Under the pieces are notes generated by a model. That model had not been told where the DNA came from and did not search any database. It was given only the letters and a program-made list of their open reading frames with translations. Shown here piece after piece: positions 31,396 to 36,221 of a DNA stretch of 36,221 nt; within the stretch, counting starts at the first letter, position 1; every line of letters starts with the position of its first letter. Source of the stretch: Gammaproteobacteria bacterium (lineage in GTDB: Bacteria; Pseudomonadota; Gammaproteobacteria; SpSt-1174); the NCBI GenBank assembly GCA_037388465.1, contig JARRKE010000025.1, positions 1 to 36,221 on the forward strand, read 5' to 3'. The position numbers were made by a program, and so were the translations under genes.

Positions 31396-33804
31396 ATGAC
31401 ATATCGATCCCGCCTGGCTATACCGGCCGCTGCTGCCGCGCTTATCTGCGCTTTCATCGCAACCAGTGCTCAGGCCACCACCCTGCCGCCGGACGCCAAG
31501 CTCGTCACCAGGCACACCACGCCCGCGCAGCAGCAAAAGCTCGCCAGCTTGAGCCTGCCGTTCGTCCAGAACACCGGCCAGATCGACAAGCGGGTCGCCT
31601 TCTACGCCCGTACCTTTGCCGGCACCGCCTTCGTCACGCATCGTGGTGAGCTGGTACTCAACCTGCCGGGCAAACCCGAGGGCACAGCGGACAAGGGCCG
31701 GCCCGCCAAACACGGTCACGGCTGGGTGCTGACCGAGATGCCGGTGGCCAAAGCCAAGCTCACCCCGCAGGGCGAAGGGCTGTCACCGACCAACGTGTCC
31801 GTGTTCCAGGGCAACGATCCCAGGCAGTGGCGGACGCACCTCAAGACCTACACCGCGGTGAACATCGGCCAGCCCTGGCCGGGCATCGGCTACGCCATCC
31901 ATGCCCACGGCAACACCGTGGAGCGCATCTTCACCGTGCAGCCCGGCGCGGATGCCAAAACGATAACGATGCAGGTCCGGGGCGCGGACACGCTCAGCCT
32001 CGACAACGGCGCCCTGATCGCCCACACCGGCAACGGCCCGGTGACGCTGAGCAAGCCGGTTGCTTACCAAACCCTCAACGGCCAGCGCAAACCCGTGCAG
32101 GTCGCCTATGTGCTCAACAACAACCGCTACGGCTTCAAACTCGGCGCTTATGACAAGAGCCAGCCCGTGGTCATCGACCCGCTGGTGCAGGCCACTTACC
32201 TGGGCGGGTCGGCCAATGATGACGGTTATGCTCTGACGCTGGGCGGCAGCGGCCAGGTCTACGTCGCGGGCGACACCACTTCTGCGGACTTCCCCGGCAC
32301 CACCGGCGGCGCACAACCGGCCACAGGCGGCAACACAGACGCCTTCGTGGCCGAGCTGAGCGGCGACCTCACCCAGCTCCAGCAGGCCACCTACCTGGGC
32401 GGGCTGAACGACGATGATGCCCGCGCCCTGGCGCTGGGCAGCAGCGGTCAGGTCTACGTGGCAGGCTACACCCATTCCGCGAACTTCCCCTGCACGGATT
32501 CCACGAATACCTATACCGGGGTCACCTGCGACAGCGGCACCGCACCCAGTGTCAGCGGCGCGCAGCCGACCCTGAGCGGCAACACAGACGCCTTCGTGGC
32601 CGAGTTGAGCGGCAACCTGCAGACCCTCACCCAGGCCACCTTCCTGGGCGGGCCGAACTACGATTGGGCCTACGCCCTGGCGGTGGGCAGCAGCGGCCAG
32701 GTCTACGTGGCGGGCGCCACCCTATCCACGAAATTCCCCGTCACCTCTGGCGGCGCACAGACGACCTACGGCGGTGGCACCGCTGATGGCTTCGTGGCCG
32801 AGCTGGACGGCAACCTGCAGACCCTCACCCAGGCCACCTTCCTGGGTGGGTCGGGCAATGATGCCGGTTATGCGCTGGCGCTGGGCGGCAGCGGCCAGGT
32901 CTACGTCGCGGGCTACACTGTTTCCCCAAACTTCCCCTGCACGGATTCCACGAATACCTATACCGGGGTCACCTGCGACAGCGGCACCGCACCCAGTGTC
33001 AGCGGCGCGCAACCGACCACAGGCGGTGGCAGCAACGGCGACGCCTTCGTGGCCGAGCTGAGCAGCGACCTCGCCACGATCCAGCAGTCCACCTACCTGG
33101 GCGGGACGGGGTCTGACCAGGCCCAGGCCCTGGCGCTGGGCGGCAGCGGCCAGGTCTACGTCGCGGGCTACACTGTTTCCACGGACTTCCCCGGCACCAG
33201 CGGCGGTGCGCAGGCGGCCAACGCGGACAGCACCGGCTCTACCAACGACGCCTTCGTCGCCGATTTGAGCGGCAACCTGCAGACCCTCACCCAGGCCACC
33301 TACCTGGGCGGTTCGGGCAACGATCAGGCCCAGGCCCTGGCGCTGGGCGGCAGCGGTCAGGTGTACGTCGCGGGCTACACCGCTTCCACGGATTTCCCCG
33401 GCACCAGCGGCGGTGCGCAGGCGGCCAACGCGGACAGCACCGGCTCTACCAACGACGCCTTCGTGGCCGAGCTGAGCGGCGATCTGCAGACCCTCACCCA
33501 GGCCACCTACCTGGGCGGGTCGAGCGACGATCAGGCCCAGGCCCTCGCAGTGGGTAGCAGCGGCCAGGTCTACGTCGCGGGCTACACCGCTTCCACGGAC
33601 TTCCCCGGCACCAGCGGCGGTGCGCAGGCGGCCAACGCCAGTTCTAGCGACGACGCCTTCGTCGCCCAGTACAACGGCCTTGCGGCGACCTCATCTTCCA
33701 TCAGCGGCGGTGGCGGCGGCGGTGGCGGCGCGCTGGGTCCATGGGCGTTGTTCGGCCTGCTGCTGCCCGGACTCGGCCTGCTGCGGAGAAAACGCCTCCG
33801 CTGA
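31396..33804 (+). CDS. SBBP seven-bladed beta-propeller surface protein with GlyGly-CTERM-like tail
   Basis: This is an 802-residue secreted protein. A signal peptide (MTYRSRLAIPAAAAALICAF, cleaved near AQA-TT) comes first. An N-terminal domain of the kind usual in SBBP proteins follows (about residues 40-260; FVQNTGQIDKRVAFYAR). Seven SBBP repeats come next (about 265-760), each with a YLGG, a GSGQVYVAGYT and a DAFVAEL element. The tail has eight glycines, the helix ALGPWALFGLLLPGLGLL and RRKRLR. It is probably exported, cut by a rhombosortase-like protease and displayed at the surface. Binding partner unknown. The ATG at 31396 has a GGGGA-type box upstream. An in-frame start 48 codons earlier has no signal character. 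Repeats are nearly identical in DNA, which points to recent expansion. Confidence 0.85.
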   Translation: MTYRSRLAIPAAAAALICAFIATSAQATTLPPDAKLVTRHTTPAQQQKLASLSLPFVQNTGQIDKRVAFYARTFAGTAFVTHRGELVLNLPGKPEGTADKGRPAKHGHGWVLTEMPVAKAKLTPQGEGLSPTNVSVFQGNDPRQWRTHLKTYTAVNIGQPWPGIGYAIHAHGNTVERIFTVQPGADAKTITMQVRGADTLSLDNGALIAHTGNGPVTLSKPVAYQTLNGQRKPVQVAYVLNNNRYGFKLGAYDKSQPVVIDPLVQATYLGGSANDDGYALTLGGSGQVYVAGDTTSADFPGTTGGAQPATGGNTDAFVAELSGDLTQLQQATYLGGLNDDDARALALGSSGQVYVAGYTHSANFPCTDSTNTYTGVTCDSGTAPSVSGAQPTLSGNTDAFVAELSGNLQTLTQATFLGGPNYDWAYALAVGSSGQVYVAGATLSTKFPVTSGGAQTTYGGGTADGFVAELDGNLQTLTQATFLGGSGNDAGYALALGGSGQVYVAGYTVSPNFPCTDSTNTYTGVTCDSGTAPSVSGAQPTTGGGSNGDAFVAELSSDLATIQQSTYLGGTGSDQAQALALGGSGQVYVAGYTVSTDFPGTSGGAQAANADSTGSTNDAFVADLSGNLQTLTQATYLGGSGNDQAQALALGGSGQVYVAGYTASTDFPGTSGGAQAANADSTGSTNDAFVAELSGDLQTLTQATYLGGSSDDQAQALAVGSSGQVYVAGYTASTDFPGTSGGAQAANASSSDDAFVAQYNGLAATSSSISGGGGGGGGALGPWALFGLLLPGLGLLRRKRLR
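32482..32564 (+). repeat. 83-bp perfect direct repeat, copy 1 (SBBP blade 2 insert)
   Basis: Encodes NFPCTDSTNTYTGVTCDSG and onward. It is identical by reading to 32929-33011. It adds a loop with two cysteines to blade 2. Confidence 0.9.
32929..33011 (+). repeat. 83-bp perfect direct repeat, copy 2 (SBBP blade 4 insert)
   Basis: Identical to 32482-32564. It adds the same two-cysteine loop to blade 4. Blades 1, 3, 5, 6 and 7 lack it. Confidence 0.9.
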
Positions 33805-33815
33805 GCATTCCGGCA

Positions 33816-33835
33816 CCCGCCTCTTCGGGGGCGGG
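33816..33835 (+). terminator. UUCG-capped hairpin after the SBBP gene
   Basis: An 8-bp stem CCCGCCTC / GGGGCGGG (one G-U pair) is closed by a TTCG tetraloop, 12 nt past the SBBP stop. This is typical of a terminator stem, although no U-run follows. It would separate the surface-protein genes from tamA. Confidence 0.55.
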
Positions 33836-33898
33836 GCACCGTCTCGACAGGCCGCAACATAGGGGAAAAGCACAGCCCAAAAGTCTTAGCATAAGGGT

Positions 33899-35527
33899 AT
33901 GGACCGCGCGTTCCTCTTCCGTGGTGCACGCCACTGCCTGCATCTGCTGATCGCCTCGCTGCTGCTCGGCGTGTCGGCTCTCGCCATGGCGGCCGATGCC
34001 GCTGCACCCCGGGTGCAGGGCATCGAAGGGCCGCTGGCTGCCAACGTACAGGCGCACCTGAGCGGACTCACCCTGGACTGCGCGGCCACCCCCGTCGAGG
34101 CCCAGACCTATCTCACCCGCGCCCGCAACACCACCCGCAACGCCCTGGAAGCGCTCGGGCATTACCAGGCAAAAATCGACTCACGCCTGACCCGGTCGGA
34201 GAACTGCTGGCAACTCGTCCTGACCATCGAGCCGGGCCCCGTCGTCAAACTGGCCCGCGTCGATCTGGGCCTGACCGGTCAGGGTAAAAACGACCCCGCC
34301 TTGCAGGCCGTGTTGCCCAAATCGGAGCTGAAACCCGGCGCACCGCTCGACCAGGGCGTCTATGAGCAGCTCAAGACCCGTCTGGAGCAACGCGCCCGCG
34401 AGCGCGGCTATTTCGACGCGCGGTTCACCGCCCACCGTATTCGCGTCGATCCGGCCGCACAAAGCGCCGAGGTGGAACTGGTGCTCGATACCGGCCCGCG
34501 CTATGCCTTCGGTGCTACCGACATCGTGCAGACCGCCCTCAAGCCCGGGCTGGCACGCCGCTTCCTGACCTACAAAACGAACGATCCCTACGATCAGGCC
34601 AAACTGCAAAGCACCCAGCAGGCCCTGCTCGCGAGTGGCTATTTCTCCAACGTTCTGGTGCAGCCGCAGGTGAAGGAACGCGCTAACGGCCAGGTGCCAA
34701 TCCGGATTACAGCCACCCCGCGGCCGCCACGCGAGATCCTGTTCGGCGCGGGGTACTCGACGGATACGGGACCGCGCGGACGCGCGGAATTCCACAACCA
34801 CCGCGCCACCGCGAGCGGCCACCGCTACGGCATCCAGCTGCAGGCTTCCGAACTCGCCCTGCAGGCCGGCGCCAATTACGAAATCCCGCTGGAGAACCCC
34901 CTCAAGGACTGGCTGCGCTATGCGGTCGGCTATCAGGACCAGGTCACCGACACCTCTCATTCGCGGACCTGGGAAGTCGGCGTACACCGCACCCGCCTGC
35001 TCGACAGCGGCTGGCTGGCCGATGCGGCGCGTGCCGAGGTCGGCGCCGCCAGCGAGGCGGTGGGTTCCAGCGTCGATTTCAGCCAGGGCACGCTGGCGTT
35101 GCGCGGCGTGTATCCGCTGATCACCGGCGTCATGTTCGGCCGAATCAACCTCGGCGCCACCGATGTTTCGTCGATCACGCGCCTGCCCGCGACGCTGCGC
35201 TTTTTCGCCGGCGGCGACCAGTCGGTGCGCGGCTACGGCTACCAGAGCCTGGGACCCAAGGACGCCAACGGCAACGTCATCGGCGGCAAGTACCTCGCCA
35301 CCGCCAGCCTGGAATTCGACCACCACCTGGTCGGTGACTTCGACTGGGCGGTGTTCTACGACATCGGCAACGCCTTCGACACGCTGCCCGCGACGTTTTA
35401 TCGCGGCGCGGGACTGGGCGTACGCTGGCGCTCGCCCATCGGGCCCATTCGCTTCGACCTCGCCCATCCCATAGACGAACCGGACGGCGGCGTGCGGCTG
35501 CACATCAGCATGGGGGCCTTCCTGTGA
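33899..35527 (+). CDS. tamA: Translocation and assembly module outer-membrane protein TamA
   Basis: This is a 542-residue Omp85-family protein. A signal peptide (hydrophobic core around HLLIASLLLGVSALAMA, cleaved near AMA-AD) is followed by three POTRA domains (about residues 35-275) and a C-terminal 16-strand barrel. The conserved barrel-lid loop motif is VRGYGYQSLGP, and the final strands carry GLGVRWRSPIGPIRFDLAHP and end in Phe-Leu. Length is close to E. coli TamA (577). TamA works with TamB to insert outer-membrane proteins and in lipid transport. It starts 94 bp after the SBBP gene and is coupled to tamB by a GTGA overlap. Confidence 0.93.
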   Translation: MDRAFLFRGARHCLHLLIASLLLGVSALAMAADAAAPRVQGIEGPLAANVQAHLSGLTLDCAATPVEAQTYLTRARNTTRNALEALGHYQAKIDSRLTRSENCWQLVLTIEPGPVVKLARVDLGLTGQGKNDPALQAVLPKSELKPGAPLDQGVYEQLKTRLEQRARERGYFDARFTAHRIRVDPAAQSAEVELVLDTGPRYAFGATDIVQTALKPGLARRFLTYKTNDPYDQAKLQSTQQALLASGYFSNVLVQPQVKERANGQVPIRITATPRPPREILFGAGYSTDTGPRGRAEFHNHRATASGHRYGIQLQASELALQAGANYEIPLENPLKDWLRYAVGYQDQVTDTSHSRTWEVGVHRTRLLDSGWLADAARAEVGAASEAVGSSVDFSQGTLALRGVYPLITGVMFGRINLGATDVSSITRLPATLRFFAGGDQSVRGYGYQSLGPKDANGNVIGGKYLATASLEFDHHLVGDFDWAVFYDIGNAFDTLPATFYRGAGLGVRWRSPIGPIRFDLAHPIDEPDGGVRLHISMGAFL

Positions 35528-36221
35528 AGGCGTCGGCGCCACGTTTCCTGAAACGCCTGTTGCTCTGGTTCATGGGCGCGCTCATTGTCATCGGCACCCT
35601 GATGGGCGTGCTGGCCGGCACGCCCTTCGGCAGCCTGCTGATCGTGCGCGGTGCCGAACGGGTGCTGGCGCCGCATCTGCAGATCGCCGCCGTACGCGGC
35701 ACCCTGCTCGGCGGCCTGGACATCACCGGCCTGACTTATCAGGAAGCGGATCTGGGCATACACGCCGGAACGCTGTCCCTGCGCTGGCGACCGCTGGACC
35801 TGCTGGGCGGGCGCCTGAGCATCACGGCGCTCGAGGGGACGCATATCGCGGTGGTGCTGCCCGAAACAACGCCGGCCACCTCGCCGCAAGCCTCACCGGC
35901 CACGGCCCCGCCGCCGTTCCAGGCACCGATGTCCGTACTCATCGACCGGCTGGCGCTGCACGACGTCTTCATCGCCTACGGCTCGCAGGGCTATTTCATC
36001 GCCGATCTGCACGGCCGCGCAAGCCTCGACCGCCAGACCCTCCGGGTTACCCGTCTCACGGCATCGAACACCGAAATCAGCCTGCGTGCCAGCGGCCGGC
36101 TTGCGCTCGCCACGCCGTTCGCCACCCAGCTCGACGGCAGCTATACGCTGCGCGTGCCGCGACTCGGGCGGACACAAGGCCGCGCGAGCCTCAACGGTCC
36201 GCTGAACGCACTGGACACGCA
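35524..36221 (+). CDS. tamB: Translocation and assembly module inner-membrane protein TamB (5' part)
   Basis: The GTG at 35524 overlaps the tamA stop (GTGA). The 232 codons in the window show an N-terminal membrane anchor (LLLWFMGALIVIGTLMGVLA, about residues 12-31). The AsmA-like start of TamB follows, with GSLLIVRGAERVLAPHL, RGTLLGGLDITGLTYQ and LRWRPLDLLGGRLSI. A Pro/Ala/Thr-rich insert lies at about residues 115-135. TamB spans the periplasm as a long beta-taco partner of TamA. The rest of the gene lies outside the window, so completeness cannot be judged. Confidence 0.92.
   Translation, partial: MKASAPRFLKRLLLWFMGALIVIGTLMGVLAGTPFGSLLIVRGAERVLAPHLQIAAVRGTLLGGLDITGLTYQEADLGIHAGTLSLRWRPLDLLGGRLSITALEGTHIAVVLPETTPATSPQASPATAPPPFQAPMSVLIDRLALHDVFIAYGSQGYFIADLHGRASLDRQTLRVTRLTASNTEISLRASGRLALATPFATQLDGSYTLRVPRLGRTQGRASLNGPLNALDT

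Larger units (their letters stand above)
32188..33672 (+). repeat. Seven tandem SBBP coding repeats
   Basis: Units start at about 32188, 32383, 32632, 32830, 33085, 33292 and 33499. Period lengths are 195, 249, 198, 255, 207 and 207 bp, all multiples of three. Units 5, 6 and 7 are almost identical in DNA. Units 2 and 4 are longer because they share a Cys-containing insert. Confidence 0.92.

Noticed and set aside
32188-33672. CRISPR-like array
   Set aside because: The regular repeats are in-frame protein-coding SBBP units with periods of 195-255 bp, not short repeats with unique spacers.

Overview
The window looks like a chromosomal segment of a high-GC Gram-negative gammaproteobacterium. The proteins most closely recall E. 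coli and other gammaproteobacterial families: a CyoABCD quinol oxidase, LpxL, HldE, WaaA, WaaC, WaaF, GlnE and TamA/TamB. The order glnE - ilvE - zinc-finger protein - waaF - waaC suggests a Chromatiales/Ectothiorhodospiraceae-like lineage, but that placement is inferred from memory of gene order only. No rRNA, tRNA, CRISPR array or insertion sequence was seen.

Region 1 (1-5115, minus strand) is a cytochrome bo3-type ubiquinol oxidase operon, cyoA-cyoB-cyoC-cyoD. It is followed by a polytopic membrane protein gene broken by a 55-bp tandem duplication. A gene-poor stretch of about 835 bp (5116-5950) separates it from the next block.

Region 2 (5951-25351) is a large lipopolysaccharide island. 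On the minus strand, hldE, an FAD-dependent oxidoreductase, an aldo/keto reductase and waaA are tightly overlapped. Diverging from hldE, a plus-strand series of ten genes starts with an LpxL-type acyltransferase. It then contains three GT9-GT4 pairs, each joined by a 4-nt ATGA overlap, plus a polysaccharide deacetylase, an FkbM-type methyltransferase of visibly lower GC, and one further GT4. This series converges on a minus-strand group: an O-antigen-ligase-like protein, a WaaE/KdtX-like GT2, waaC and waaF. Together these genes would make the ADP-heptose donor, add Kdo and heptoses to lipid A, acylate lipid A, and build and decorate an outer core or O-chain.

Region 3 (25386-29646, minus strand) is housekeeping: a small CHCC zinc-finger protein, ilvE and glnE.

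Region 4 (29647-33804, plus strand) is the most unusual part. Two secreted proteins with unrelated bodies end in the same Gly-rich, hydrophobic, Arg-rich sorting tail (GlyGly-CTERM-like). The second is a seven-repeat SBBP beta-propeller. The DNA upstream of both genes is a duplicated cassette: a 34-nt promoter-like element with one mismatch, a small leader hairpin, and the first codons of the SBBP signal peptide. In front of the first gene those codons survive as a 22-codon leader ORF whose stop overlaps the real start codon.

Region 5 (33899-36221, plus strand) is tamA followed by tamB, which runs off the window.
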